A stretch of DNA of 64,000 nucleotides from Gibbula magus. Its lineage: Eukaryota > Mollusca > Gastropoda > Trochida > Trochidae. Location of the stretch: contig OW388296.1 of the NCBI GenBank assembly GCA_936450465.1, positions 47,443,750-47,507,749 on the forward strand, in the 5' to 3' direction. Shown here in pieces: positions 35,223-49,508 of this stretch. How positions within the stretch are numbered: the first letter of the stretch is position 1; each line of letters starts with the position of its first letter. The notes below the pieces were generated by a model. That model worked only from the letters and a program-made list of their open reading frames with translations, was not told the DNA's origin and did not search any database. Made by a program: the position numbers and the translations under genes.

Positions 35223-35483
35223 ATGGCATTTGAACTGCACACAGAGCTAAACGAGAGTGAGACACGTTTCAAACGTGCCTGTGAACAAGTTCATCTGCTG
35301 AATGACAAACTTGAAGGTCTACAGCGGCGGTATGACAAGGCAATGCAAGAGAACAATCGTTCATTTCGCTATAACCTCCGTCTTAAGATGACAGCAGTTG
35401 AAGGCATACGCAGTGCATACTACGAATATGCATTTCAGAAAGCAGAGAAGATCGCCCAATTGAGATACTTGGTATCTACATAG
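35223..35483 (+). CDS. 86-aa coiled-coil ORF, array copy 20
   Basis: Majority protein with the CGGACCATT leader marker. Confidence 0.5.
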   Translation: MAFELHTELNESETRFKRACEQVHLLNDKLEGLQRRYDKAMQENNRSFRYNLRLKMTAVEGIRSAYYEYAFQKAEKIAQLRYLVST

Positions 35484-36809
35484 AACCTGCCTAAATTTGA
35501 ACAAGAAGGCAGTGTGGTGTATGGAAATGCTACATGCGACTCCCGTCTGACCAACAGCCCTTGCCAGGGCTAAACAAATGCAAAGAAGATTGCTTGAGTC
35601 AATGCAAAACCACCTCCCCTCTGTGTTTCTTTGTGAATAAAATAATAGGCCTAATATTGCCCTTTTCATCAGTAATAAACACACACGAAATATCCTACCA
35701 AAGGAAAGGCATGCAGAGTTGTGTGCAAGCAAACTTCAACATGCACGCCACATATATATATAGATCTGTATTTAAAAACAGCTTATGTTATTTTCTGGGC
35801 ACTATTCCTCGGGGCAATGACTTTTGGCAAAATATTGGGAATTTTAATCATGGCGAAAAGTTAATAAAAAGATGCAGTGAAGAATTCCCTACACAACGCA
35901 TCTATTTTGGTGAAATTTGGCCGATTCTGAGAGGCGCTACATACCTGTAAAGCCGCCGTCGCTGCCTTGTGAATGCTGGAAGAGTTCCAAGTTCCAACGC
36001 GCATGCGTGACGTCACCATGACTACAACGTATACCCTATATATAGGGGTGCCACAATCGGAACGGCCAGTCTCCAGCGAGACAGCGTTGGAGACGGACAT
36101 AAAAAGGGGAGTGCCATCACGCCCATTTTTCAAATTGGAAGCTTATTTTTGGCAGTATGGCGCCGAATGCTTCATATGTTAACGGCGGAGCTCTTCTTGA
36201 TAAATCATTATTATTTCAAAGGATTATTTTACTCAATTAGTTGAAATAATCGTCTACAAACGCCCTGTTGATATTGAGCGACTTTTGCCATTCTCATCTT
36301 CAATCCAAGTCTTAAAATTTTCATTAGAGTGGGCGACGCCTACTGTTTGAAGCTCCCGTAAAATGCACTCATAACAGACATTATCTACAGCAATAAACGA
36401 CTATAAAACAGTATATAAAAGGTACTGGCGGTCTCCTGAAATTAATTTTTGGGAAGCTACGCCTTCTTTCATTAATCAATTAATAGTGTACACCTCGAGT
36501 ACCAATGTCAATCATTACATTAATCACATCCCAACACATCAACTTTCAATCATCTTTTAATAACATAGACTATTGATGATGTAATGGATCGTCACACCAC
36601 TCAGTTGTAAAAACATTTCACCGGTTCTGTTGATTGTTTTGTCACGTGTAACTCAATGCACTCACTATTGTCATCAATTATTCCAAATACATGAACTGTG
36701 AGATGAGCATGTCATGTCTGTTGCATAAATTGGGGATGAATTTCTCTTTGGCCATCATCTGCTGGTAATCCCACTGCAACAAACTAGTTATAAATCGGAC
36801 CATTTAGAT

Positions 36810-37070
36810 ATGGCATTTGAACTGCACACAGAGCTAAACGAGAGTGAGACACGTTTCAAACGTGCCTGTGAACAAGTTCATCTGCTGAATGACAAACTTG
36901 AAGGTCTACAGCGGCGGTATGACAAGGCAATGCAAGAGAACAATCGTTCATTTCGCTATAACCTCCGTCTTAAGATGACAGCAGTTGAAGGCATACGCAG
37001 TGCATACTACGAATATGCATTTCAGAAAGCAGAGAAGATCGCCCAATTGAGATACTTGGTATCTACATAG
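36810..37070 (+). CDS. 86-aa coiled-coil ORF, array copy 21
   Basis: Majority protein. The downstream signal region reads AATAAAATTATAGG (37225-37238) instead of AATAAAATAATAGG, shared only with the next copy. Confidence 0.5.
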   Translation: MAFELHTELNESETRFKRACEQVHLLNDKLEGLQRRYDKAMQENNRSFRYNLRLKMTAVEGIRSAYYEYAFQKAEKIAQLRYLVST

Positions 37071-38396
37071 AACCTGCCTAAATTTGAACAAGAAGGCAGT
37101 GTGGTGTATGGAAATGCTACATGCGACTCCCGTCTGACCAACAGCCCTTGCCAGGGCTAAACAAATGCAAAGAAGATTGCTTGAGTCAATGCAAAACCAC
37201 CTCCCCTCTGTGTTTCTTTGTGAATAAAATTATAGGCCTAATATTGCCCTTTTCATCAGTAATAAACACACACGAAATATCCTACCAAAGGAAAGGCATG
37301 CAGAGTTGTGTGCAAGCAAACTTCAACATGCACGCCACATATATATATAGATCTGTATTTAAAAACAGCTTATGTTATTTTCTGGGCACTATTCCTCGGG
37401 GCAATGACTTTTGGCAAAATATTGGGAATTTTAATCATGGCGAAAAGTTAATAAAAAGATGCAGTGAAGAATTCCCTACACAACGCATCTATTTTGGTGA
37501 AATTTGGCCGATTCTGAGAGGCGCTACATACCTGTAAAGCCGCCGTCGCTGCCTTGTGAATGCTGGAAGAGTTCCAAGTTCCAACGCGCATGCGTGACGT
37601 CACCATGACTACAACGTATACCCTATATATAGGGGTGCCACAATCGGAACGGCCAGTCTCCAGCGAGACAGCGTTGGAGACGGACATAAAAAGGGGAGTG
37701 CCATCACGCCCATTTTTCAAATTGGAAGCTTATTTTTGGCAGTATGGCGCCGAATGCTTCATATGTTAACGGCGGAGCTCTTCTTGATAAATCATTATTA
37801 TTTCAAAGGATTATTTTACTCAATTAGTTGAAATAATCGTCTACAAACGCCCTGTTGATATTGAGCGACTTTTGCCATTCTCATCTTCAATCCAAGTCTT
37901 AAAATTTTCATTAGAGTGGGCGACGCCTACTGTTTGAAGCTCCCGTAAAATGCACTCATAACAGACATTATCTACAGCAATAAACGACTATAAAACAGTA
38001 TATAAAAGGTACTGGCGGTCTCCTGAAATTAATTTTTGGGAAGCTACGCCTTCTTTCATTAATCAATTAATAGTGTACACCTCGAGTACCAATGTCAATC
38101 ATTACATTAATCACATCCCAACACATCAACTTTCAATCATCTTTTAATAACATAGACTATTGATGATGTAATGGATCGTCACACCACTCAGTTGTAAAAA
38201 CATTTCACCGGTTCTGTTGATTGTTTTGTCACGTGTAACTCAATGCACTCACTATTGTCATCAATTATTCCAAATACATGAACTGTGAGATGAGCATGTC
38301 ATGTCTGTTGCATAAATTGGGGATGAATTTCTCTTTGGCCATCATCTGCTGGTAATCCCACTGCAACAAACTAGTTATAAATCGGACCATTTAGAT

Positions 38397-38657
38397 ATGG
38401 CATTTGAACTGCACACAGAGCTAAACGAGAGTGAGACACGTTTCAAACGTGCCTGTGAACAAGTTCATCTGCTGAATGACAAACTTGAAGGTCTACAGCG
38501 GCGGTATGACAAGGCAATGCAAGAGAACAATCGTTCATTTCGCTATAACCTCCGTCTTAAGATGACAGCAGTTGAAGGCATACGCAGTGCATACTACGAA
38601 TATGCATTTCAGAAAGCAGAGAAGATCGCCCAATTGAGATACTTGGTATCTACATAG
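38397..38657 (+). CDS. 86-aa coiled-coil ORF, array copy 22
   Basis: Majority protein with the same AATAAAATTATAGG variant behind it, so copies 21 and 22 are a recent tandem duplication. Confidence 0.5.
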   Translation: MAFELHTELNESETRFKRACEQVHLLNDKLEGLQRRYDKAMQENNRSFRYNLRLKMTAVEGIRSAYYEYAFQKAEKIAQLRYLVST

Positions 38658-39984
38658 AACCTGCCTAAATTTGAACAAGAAGGCAGTGTGGTGTATGGAA
38701 ATGCTACATGCGACTCCCGTCTGACCAACAGCCCTTGCCAGGGCTAAACAAATGCAAAGAAGATTGCTTGAGTCAATGCAAAACCACCTCCCCTCTGTGT
38801 TTCTTTGTGAATAAAATTATAGGCCTAATATTGCCCTTTTCATCAGTAATAAACACACACGAAATATCCTACCAAAGGAAAGGCATGCAGAGTTGTGTGC
38901 AAGCAAACTTCAACATGCACGCCACATATATATATAGATCTGTATTTAAAAACAGCTTATGTTATTTTCTGGGCACTATTCCTCGGGGCAATGACTTTTG
39001 GCAAAATATTGGGAATTTTAATCATGGCGAAAAGTTAATAAAAAGATGCAGTGAAGAATTCCCTACACAACGCATCTATTTTGGTGAAATTTGGCCGATT
39101 CTGAGAGGCGCTACATACCTGTAAAGCCGCCGTCGCTGCCTTGTGAATGCTGGAAGAGTTCCAAGTTCCAACGCGCATGCGTGACGTCACCATGACTACA
39201 ACGTATACCCTATATATAGGGGTGCCACAATCGGAACGGCCAGTCTCCAGCGAGACAGCGTTGGAGACGGACATAAAAAGGGGAGTGCCATCACGCCCAT
39301 TTTTCAAATTGGAAGCTTATTTTTGGCAGTATGGCGCCGAATGCTTCATATGTTAACGGCGGAGCTCTTCTTGATAAATCATTATTATTTCAAAGGATTA
39401 TTTTACTCAATTAGTTGAAATAATCGTCTACAAACGCCCTGTTGATATTGAGCGACTTTTGCCATTCTCATCTTCAATCCAAGTCTTAAAATTTTCATTA
39501 GAGTGGGCGACGCCTACTGTTTGAAGCTCCCGTAAAATGCACTCATAACAGACATTATCTACAGCAATAAACGACTATAAAACAGTATATAAAAGGTACT
39601 GGCGGTCTCCTGAAATTAATTTTTGGGAAGCTACGCCTTCTTTCATTAATCAATTAATAGTGTACACCTCGAGTACCAATGTCAATCATTACATTAATCA
39701 CATCCCAACACATCAACTTTCAATCATCTTTTAATAACATAGACTATTGATGATGTAATGGATCGTCACACCACTCAGTTGTAAAAAACATTTCACCGGT
39801 TCTGTTGATTGTTTTGTCACGTGTAACTCAATGCACTCACTATTGTCATCAATTATTCCAAATACATGAACTGTGAGATGAGCATGTCATGTCTGTTGCA
39901 TAAATTGGGGATGAATTTCTCTTTGGCCATCATCTGCTGGTAATCCCACTGCAACAAACTAGTTATAAATCGGACCATTTAGAT

Positions 39985-40245
39985 ATGGCATTTGAACTGC
40001 ACACAGAGCTAAACGAGAGTGAGACACGTTTCAAACGTGCCTGTGAACAAGTTCATCTGCTGAATGACAAACTTGAAGGTCTACAGCGGCGGTATGACAA
40101 GGCAATGCAAGAGAACAATCGTTCATTTCGCTATAACCTCCGTCTTAAGATGACAGCAGTTGAAGGCATACGCAGTGCATACTACGAATATGCATTTCAG
40201 AAAGCAGAGAAGATCGCCCAATTGAGATACTTGGTATCTACATAG
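39985..40245 (+). CDS. 86-aa coiled-coil ORF, array copy 23
   Basis: Majority protein; period 1588 because of one extra A in an A-run near 39785. Confidence 0.5.
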   Translation: MAFELHTELNESETRFKRACEQVHLLNDKLEGLQRRYDKAMQENNRSFRYNLRLKMTAVEGIRSAYYEYAFQKAEKIAQLRYLVST

Positions 40246-41571
40246 AACCTGCCTAAATTTGAACAAGAAGGCAGTGTGGTGTATGGAAATGCTACATGCG
40301 ACTCCCGTCTGACCAACAGCCCTTGCCAGGGCTAAACAAATGCAAAGAAGATTGCTTGAGTCAATGCAAAACCACCTCCCCTCTGTGTTTCTTTGTGAAT
40401 AAAATAATAGGCCTAATATTGCCCTTTTAATCAGTAATAAACACACACGAAATATCCTACCAAAGGAAAGGCATGCAGAGTTGTGTGCAAGCAAACTTCA
40501 ACATGCACGCCACATATATATATAGATCTGTATTTGAAAACAGCTTATGTTATTTTCTGGGCACTATTCCTCGGGGCAATGACTTTTGGCAAAATATTGG
40601 GAATTTTAATCATGGCGAAAAGTTAATAAAAAGATGCAGTGAAGAATTCCCTACACAACGCATCTATTTTGGTGAAATTTGGCCGATTCTGAGAGGCGCT
40701 ACATACCTGTAAAGCCGCCGTCGCTGCCTTGTGAATGCTGGAAGAGTTCCAAGTTCCAACGCGCATGCGTGACGTCACCATGACTACAACGTATACCCTA
40801 TATATAGGGGTGCCACAATCGGAACGGCCAGTCTCCAGCGAGACAGCGTTGGAGACGGACATAAAAAGGGGAGTGCCATCACGCCCATTTTTCAAATTGG
40901 AAGCTTATTTTTGGCAGTATGGCGCCGAATGCTTCATATGTTAACGGCGGAGCTCTTCTTGATAAATCATTATTATTTCAAAGGATTATTTTACTCAATT
41001 AGTTGAAATAATCGTCTACAAACGCCCTGTTGATATTGAGCGACTTTTGCCATTCTCATCTTCAATCCAAGTCTTAAAATTTTCATTAGAGTGGGCGACG
41101 CCTACTGTTTGAAGCTCCCGTAAAATGCACTCATAACAGACATTATCTACAGCAATAAACGACTATAAAACAGTATATAAAAGGTACTGGCGGTCTCCTG
41201 AAATTAATTTTTGGGAAGCTACGCCTTCTTTCATTAATCAATTAATAGTGTACACCTCGAGTACCAATGTCAATCATTACATTAATCACATCCCAACACA
41301 TCAACTTTCAATCATCTTTTAATAACATAGACTATTGATGATGTAATGGATCGTCACACCACTCAGTTGTAAAAACATTTCACCGGTTCTGTTGATTGTT
41401 TTGTCACGTGTAACTCAATGCACTCACTATTGTCATCAATTATTCCAAATACATGAACTGTGAGATGAGCATGTCATGTCTGTTGCATAAATTGGGGATG
41501 AATTTCTCTTTGGCCATCATCTGCTGGTAATCCCACTGCAACAAACTAGTTATAAATCGGCCCATTTAGAT

Positions 41572-41832
41572 ATGGCATTTGAACTGCACACAGAGCTAAA
41601 CGAGAGTGAGACACGTTTCAAACGTGCCTGTGAACAAGTTCATCTGCTGAATGACAAACTTGAAGGTCTACAGCGGCGGTATGACAAGGCAATGCAAGAG
41701 AACAATCGTTCATTTCGCTATAACCTCCGTCTTAAGATGACAGCAGTTGAAGGCATACGCAGTGCATACTACGAATATGCATTTCAGAAAGCAGAGAAGA
41801 TCGCCCAATTGAGATACTTGGTATCTACATAG
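41572..41832 (+). CDS. 86-aa coiled-coil ORF, array copy 24
   Basis: Majority protein; leader returns to the CGGCCCATT form. Confidence 0.5.
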   Translation: MAFELHTELNESETRFKRACEQVHLLNDKLEGLQRRYDKAMQENNRSFRYNLRLKMTAVEGIRSAYYEYAFQKAEKIAQLRYLVST

Positions 41833-43158
41833 AACCTGCCTAAATTTGAACAAGAAGGCAGTGTGGTGTATGGAAATGCTACATGCGACTCCCGTCTGAC
41901 CAACAGCCCTTGCCAGGGCTAAACAAATGCAAAGAAGATTGCTTGAGTCAATGCAAAACCACCTCCCCTCTGTGTTTCTTTGTGAATAAAATAATAGGCC
42001 TAATATTGCCCTTTTCATCAGTAATAAACACACACGAAATATCCTACCAAAGGAAAGGCATGCAGAGTTGTGTGCAAGCAAACTTCAACATGCACGCCAC
42101 ATATATATATAGATCTGTATTTAAAAACAGCTTATGTTATTTTCTGGGCACTATTCCTCGGGGCAATGACTTTTGGCAAAATATTGGGAATTTTAATCAT
42201 GGCGAAAAGTTAATAAAAAGATGCAGTGAAGAATTCCCTACACAACGCATCTATTTTGGTGAAATTTGGCCGATTCTGAGAGGCGCTACATACCTGTAAA
42301 GCCGCCGTCGCTGCCTTGTGAATGCTGGAAGAGTTCCAAGTTCCAACGCGCATGCGTGACGTCACCATGACTACAACGTATACCCTATATATAGGGGTGC
42401 CACAATCGGAACGGCCAGTCTCCAGCGAGACAGCGTTGGAGACGGACATAAAAAGGGGAGTGCCATCACGCCCATTTTCCAAATTGGAAGCTTATTTTTG
42501 GCAGTATGGCGCCGAATGCTTCATATGTTAACGGCGGAGCTCTTCTTGATAAATCATTATTATTTCAAAGGATTATTTTACTCAATTAGTTGAAATAATC
42601 GTCAACAAACGCCCTGTTGATATTGAGCGACTTTTGCCATTCTCATCTTCAATCCAAGTCTTAAAATTTTCATTAGAGTGGGCGACGCCTACTGTTTGAA
42701 GCTCCCGTAAAATGCACTCATAACAGACATTATCTACAGCAATAAACGACTATAAAACAGTATATAAAAGGTACTGGCGTTCTCCTGAAATTAATTTTTG
42801 GGAAGCTACGCCTTCTTTCATTAATCAATTAATAGTGTACACCTCGAGTACCAATGTCAATCATTACATTAATCACATCCCAACACATCAACTTTCAATC
42901 ATCTTTTAATAACATAGACTATCGATGATGTAATGGATCGTCACACCACTCAGTTGTAAAAACATTTCACCGGTTCTGTTGATTGTTTTGTCACGTGTAA
43001 CTCAATGCACTCACTATTGTCATCAATTATTCCAAATACATGAACTGTGAGATGAGCATGTCATGTCTGTTGCATAAATTGGGGATGAATTTCTCTTTGG
43101 CCATCATCTGCTGGTAATCCCACTGCAACAAACTAGTTATAAATCGGCCCATTTAGAT

Positions 43159-43419
43159 ATGGCATTTGAACTGCACACAGAGCTAAACGAGAGTGAGACA
43201 CGTTTCAAACGTGCCTGTGAACAAGTTCATCTGCTGAATGACAAACTTGAAGGTCTACAGCGGCGGTATGACAAGGCAATGCAAGAGAACAATCGTTCAT
43301 TTCGCTATAACCTCCGTCTTAAGATGACAGCAGTTGAAGGCATACGCAGTGCATACTACGAATATGCATTTCAGAAAGCAGAGAAGATCGCCCAATTGAG
43401 ATACTTGGTATCTACATAG
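43159..43419 (+). CDS. 86-aa coiled-coil ORF, array copy 25
   Basis: Majority protein. Six extra bases (AATTCG, near 43461) lie 42 bp past its stop. Confidence 0.5.
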   Translation: MAFELHTELNESETRFKRACEQVHLLNDKLEGLQRRYDKAMQENNRSFRYNLRLKMTAVEGIRSAYYEYAFQKAEKIAQLRYLVST

Positions 43420-44751
43420 AACCTGCCTAAATTTGAACAAGAAGGCAGTGTGGTGTATGGAATTCGAAATGCTACATGCGACTCCCGTCTGACCAACAGC
43501 CCTTGCCAGGGCTAAACAAATGCAAAGAAGATTGCTTGAGTCAATGCAAAACCACCTCCCCTCTGTGTTTCTTTGTGAATAAAATAATAGGCCTAATATT
43601 GCCCTTTTCATCAGTAATAAACACACACGAAATATCCTACCAAAGGAAAGGCATGCAGAGTTGTGTGCAAGCAAACTTCAACATGCACGCCACATATATA
43701 TATAGATCTGTATTTAAAAACAGCTTATGTTATTTTCTGGGCACTATTCCTCGGGGCAATGACTTTTGGCAAAATATTGGGAATTTTAATCATGGCGAAA
43801 AGTTAATAAAAAGATGCAGTGAAGAATTCCCTACACAACGCATCTATTTTGGTGAAATTTGGCCGATTCTGAGAGGCGCTACATAACTGTAAAGCCGCCG
43901 TCGCTGCCTTGTGAATGCTGGAAGAGTTCCAAGTTCCAACGCGCATGCGTGACGTCACCATGACTACAACGTATACCCTATATATAGGGGTGCCACAATC
44001 GGAACGGCCAGTCTCCTGCGAGACAACGTTGGAGACGGACATAAAAAGGGGAGTGCCATCACGCCCATTTTTCAAATTGGAAGCTTGTTTTTGGCAGTAT
44101 GGCGCCGAATGCTTCATATGTTATCTGCGGAGCTCTTCTTGATAAATCATTATTATTTCAAAGGATTATTTTACTCAATTAGTTGAAATAATCGTCTACA
44201 AACACCCTGTTGATATTGAGCGACTTTTGCCATTCTCATCTTCAATCCAAGTCTTAAAATTTTCATTAGAGTGGGCGACGCCTACTGTTTGAAGCTCCCG
44301 TAAAATGCACTCATAACAGACATTATCTACAGCAATAAACGACTATAAATCAGTATATAAAAGGTACTGGCGGTCTCCTGAAATTAATTTTTGGGAAGCT
44401 ACGCCTTCTTTCATTAATCAATTAATAGTGTACACCTCGAGTACCAATGTCAATCATTACATTAATCACATCCCAACACATCAACTTTCAATCATCTTTT
44501 AATAACATAGACTATTGATGATGTAATGGATCGTCACACCACTCAGTTGTAAAAACATTTCACCGGTTCTGTTGATTGTTTTGTCACGTGTAACTCAATG
44601 CATTCACTATTGTCATCAATTATTCCAAATACATGAACTGTGAGATGAGCATGTCATGTCTGTTGCATAAATTGGGGATGAATTTCTCTTTGGCCATCAT
44701 CTGCTGGTAATCCCACTGCAACAAACTAGTTATAAATCGGCCCATTTAGAT

Positions 44752-45012
44752 ATGGCATTTGAACTGCACACAGAGCTAAACGAGAGTGAGACACGTTTCA
44801 AACGTGCCTGTGAACAAGTTCATCTGCTGAATGACAAACTTGAAGGTCTACAGCGGCGGTATGACAAGGCAATGCAAGAGAACAATCGTTCATTTCGCTA
44901 TAACCTCCGTCTTAAGATGACAGCAGTTGAAGGCATACGCAGTGCATACTACGAATATGCATTTCAGAAAGCAGAGAAGATCGCCCAATTGAGATACTTG
45001 GTATCTACATAG
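44752..45012 (+). CDS. 86-aa coiled-coil ORF, array copy 26
   Basis: Majority protein. Downstream ATTGACTTTTC (near 45186) replaces ATTGCCCTTTTC, shared only with the next copy. Confidence 0.5.
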   Translation: MAFELHTELNESETRFKRACEQVHLLNDKLEGLQRRYDKAMQENNRSFRYNLRLKMTAVEGIRSAYYEYAFQKAEKIAQLRYLVST

Positions 45013-46337
45013 AACCTGCCTAAATTTGAACAAGAAGGCAGTGTGGTGTATGGAAATGCTACATGCGACTCCCGTCTGACCAACAGCCCTTGCCAGGGCT
45101 AAACAAATGCAAAGAAGATTGCTTGAGTCAATGCAAAACCACCTCCCCTCTGTGTTTCTTTGTGAATAAAATAATAGGCCTAATATTGACTTTTCATCAG
45201 TAATAAACACACACGAAATATCCTACCAAAGGAAAGGCATGCAGAGTTGTGTGCAAGCAAACTTCAACATGCACGCCACATATATATATAGATCTGTATT
45301 TAAAAACAGCTTATGTTATTTTCTGGGCACTATTCCTCGGGGCAATGACTTTTGGCAAAATATTGGGAATTTTAATCATGGCGAAAAGTTAATAAAAAGA
45401 TGCAGTGAAGAATTCCCTACACAACGCATCTATTTTGGTGAAATTTGGCCGATTCTGAGAGGCGCTACATACCTGTAAAGCCGCCGTCGCTGCCTTGTGA
45501 ATGCTGGAAGAGTTCCAAGTTCCAACGCGCATGCGTGACGTCACCATGACTACAACGTATACCCTATATATAGGGGTGCCACAATCGGAACGGCCAGTCT
45601 CCAGCGAGACAGCGTTGGAGACGGACATAAAAAGGGGAGTGCCATCACGCCCATTTTTCAAATTGGAAGCTTATTTTTGGCAGTATGGCGCCGAATGCTT
45701 CATATGTTAACGGCGGAGCTCTTCTTGATAAATCATTATTATTTCAAAGGATTATTTTACTCAATTAGTTGAAATAATCGTCAACAAACGCCCTGTTGAT
45801 ATTGAGCGACTTTTGCCATTCTCATCTTCAATCCAAGTCTTAAAATTTTCATTAGAGTGGGCGACGCCTACTGTTTGAAGCTCCCGTAAAATGCACTCAT
45901 AACAGACATTATCTACAGCAATAAACGACTATAAAACAGTATATAAAAGGTACTGGCGTTCTCCTGAAATTAATTTTTGGGAAGCTACGCCTTCTTTCAT
46001 TAATCAATTAATAGTGTACACCTCGAGTACCAATGTCAATCATTACATTAATCACATCCCAACACATCAACTTTCAATCATCTTTTAATAACATAGACTA
46101 TTGATGATGTAATGGATCGTCACACCACTCAGTTGTAAAAACATTTCACCGGTTCTGTTGATTGTTTTGTCACGTGTAACTCAATGCACTCACTATTGTC
46201 ATCAATTATTCCAAATACATGAACTGTGAGATGAGCATGTCATGTCTGTTGCATAAATTGGGGATGAATTTCTCTTTGGCCATCATCTGCTGGTAATCCC
46301 ACTGCAACAAACTAGTTATAAATCGGCCCATTTAGAT

Positions 46338-46598
46338 ATGGCATTTGAACTGCACACAGAGCTAAACGAGAGTGAGACACGTTTCAAACGTGCCTGTGAA
46401 CAAGTTCATCTGCTGAATGACAAACTTGAAGGTCTACAGCGGCGGTATGACAAGGCAATGCAAGAGAACAATCGTTCATTTCGCTATAACCTCCGTCTTA
46501 AGATGACAGCAGTTGAAGGCATACGCAGTGCATACTACGAATATGCATTTCAGAAAGCAGAGAAGATCGCCCAATTGAGATACTTGGTATCTACATAG
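46338..46598 (+). CDS. 86-aa coiled-coil ORF, array copy 27
   Basis: Majority protein; same ATTGACTTTTC marker downstream (near 46772). Confidence 0.5.
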   Translation: MAFELHTELNESETRFKRACEQVHLLNDKLEGLQRRYDKAMQENNRSFRYNLRLKMTAVEGIRSAYYEYAFQKAEKIAQLRYLVST

Positions 46599-47923
46599 AA
46601 CCTGCCTAAATTTGAACAAGAAGGCAGTGTGGTGTATGGAAATGCTACATGCGACTCCCGTCTGACCAACAGCCCTTGCCAGGGCTAAACAAATGCAAAG
46701 AAGATTGCTTGAGTCAATGCAAAACCACCTCCCCTCTGTGTTTCTTTGTGAATAAAATAATAGGCCTAATATTGACTTTTCATCAGTAATAAACACACAC
46801 GAAATATCCTACCAAAGGAAAGGCATGCAGAGTTGTGTGCAAGCAAACTTCAACATGCACGCCACATATATATATAGATCTGTATTTAAAAACAGCTTAT
46901 GTTATTTTCTGGGCACTATTCCTCGGGGCAATGACTTTTGGCAAAATATTGGGAATTTTAATCATGGCGAAAAGTTAATAAAAAGATGCAGTGAAGAATT
47001 CCCTACACAACGCATCTATTTTGGTGAAATTTGGCCGATTCTGAGAGGCGCTACATACCTGTAAAGCCGCCGTCGCTGCCTTGTGAATGCTGGAAGAGTT
47101 CCAAGTTCCAACGCGCATGCGTGACGTCACCATGACTACAACGTATACCCTATATATAGGGGTGCCACAATCGGAACGGCCAGTCTCCAGCGAGACAGCG
47201 TTGGAGACGGACATAAAAAGGGGAGTGCCATCACGCCCATTTTTCAAATTGGAAGCTTATTTTTGGCAGTATGGCGCCGAATGCTTCATATGTTAACGGC
47301 GGTGCTCTTCTTGATAAATCATTATTATTTCAAAGGATTATTTTACTCAATTAGTTGAAATAATCGTCTACAAACGCCCTGTTGATATTGAGCGACTTTT
47401 GCCATTCTCATCTTCAATCCAAGTCTTAAAATTTTCATTAGAGTGGGCGACGCCTACTGTTTGAAGCTCCCGTAAAATGCACTCATAACAGACATTATCT
47501 ACAGCAATAAACGACTATAAAACAGTATATAAAAGGTACTGGCGGTCTCCTGAAATTAATTTTTGGGAAGCTACGCCTTCTTTCATTAATCAATTAATAG
47601 TGTACACCTCGAGTACCAATGTCAATCATTACATTAATCACATCCCAACACATCAACTTTCAATCATCTTTTAATAACATAGACTATTGATGATGTAATG
47701 GATCGTCACACCACTCAGTTGTAAAAACATTTCACCGGTTCTGTTGATTGTTTTGTCACGTGTAACTCAATGCATTCACTATTGTCATCAATTATTCCAA
47801 ATACATGAACTGTGAGATGAGCATGTCATGTCTGTTGCATAAATTGGGGATGAATTTCTCTTTGGCCATCATCTGCTGGTAATCCCACTGCAACAAACTA
47901 GTTATAAATCGGCCCATTTAGAT

Positions 47924-48184
47924 ATGGCATTTGAACTGCACACAGAGCTAAACGAGAGTGAGACACGTTTCAAACGTGCCTGTGAACAAGTTCATCTGCT
48001 GAATGACAAACTTGAAGGTCTACAGCGGCGGTATGACAAGGCAATGCAAGAGAACAATCGTTCATTTCGCTATAACCTCCGTCTTAAGATGACAGCAGTT
48101 GAAGGCATACGCAGTGCATACTACGAATATGCATTTCAGAAAGCAGAGAAGATCGCCCAATTGAGATACTTGGTATCTACATAG
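47924..48184 (+). CDS. 86-aa coiled-coil ORF, array copy 28
   Basis: Majority protein. The spacer behind it has a unique short deletion (GCCCAATTCAAATT near 48823). Confidence 0.5.
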   Translation: MAFELHTELNESETRFKRACEQVHLLNDKLEGLQRRYDKAMQENNRSFRYNLRLKMTAVEGIRSAYYEYAFQKAEKIAQLRYLVST

Positions 48185-49508
48185 AACCTGCCTAAATTTG
48201 AACAAGAAGGCAGTGTGGTGTATGGAAATGCTACATGCGACTCCCGTCTGACCAACAGCCCTTGCCAGGGCTAAACAAATGCAAAGAAGATTGCTTGAGT
48301 CAATGCAAAACCACCTCCCCTCTGTGTTTCTTTGTGAATAAAATAATAGGCCTAATATTGCCCTTTTCATCAGTAATAAACACACACGAAATATCCTACC
48401 AAAGGAAAGGCATGCAGAGTTGTGTGCAAGCAAACTTCAACATGCACGCCACATATATATATAGATCTGTATTTAAAAACAGCTTATGTTATTTTCTGGG
48501 CACTATTCCTCGGGGCAATGACTTTTGGCAAAATATTGGGAATTTTAATCATGGCGAAAAGTTAATAAAAAGATGCAGTGAAGAATTCCCTACACAACGC
48601 ATCTATTTTGGTGAAATTTGGCCGATTCTAAGAGGCGCTACATACCTGTAAAGCCGCCGTCGCTGCCTTGTGAATGCTGGAAGAGTTCCAAGTTCCAACG
48701 CGCATGCGTGACGTCACCATGACTACAACGTATACCCTATATATAGGGGTGCCACAATCGGAACGGCCAGTCTCCAGCGAGACAGCGTTGGAGACGGACA
48801 TAAAAAGGGGAGTGCCATCACGCCCAATTCAAATTGGAAGCTTATTTTTGGCAGTATGGCGCCGAATGCTTCATATGTTAACGGCGGAGCTCTTCTTGAT
48901 AAATCATTATTATTTCAAAGGATTATTTTACTCAATTAGTTGAAATAATCGTCAACAAACGCCCTGTTGATATTGAGCGACTTTTGCCATTCTCATCTTC
49001 AATCCAAGTCTTAAAATTTTCATTAGAGTGGGCGACGCCTACTGTTTGAAGCTCCCGTAAAATGCACTCATAACAGACATTATCTACAGCAATAAACGAC
49101 TATAAAACAGTATATAAAAGGTACTGGCGTTCTCCTGAAATTAATTTTTGGGAAGCTACGCCTTCTTTCATTAATCAATTAATAGTGTACACCTCGAGTA
49201 CCAATGTCAATCATTACATTAATCACATCCCAACACATCAACTTTCAATCATCTTTTAATAACATAGACTATTGATGATGTAATGGATCGTCACACCACT
49301 CAGTTGTAAAAACATATCACCGGTTCTGTTGATTGTTTTGTCACGTGTAACTCAATGCACTCACTATTGTCATCAATTATTCCAAATACATGAACTGTGA
49401 GATGAGCATGTCATGTCTGTTGCATAAATTGGGGATGAATTTCTCTTTGGCCATCATCTGCTGGTAATCCCACTGCAACAAACTAGTTATAAATCGGCCC
49501 ATTTAGAT

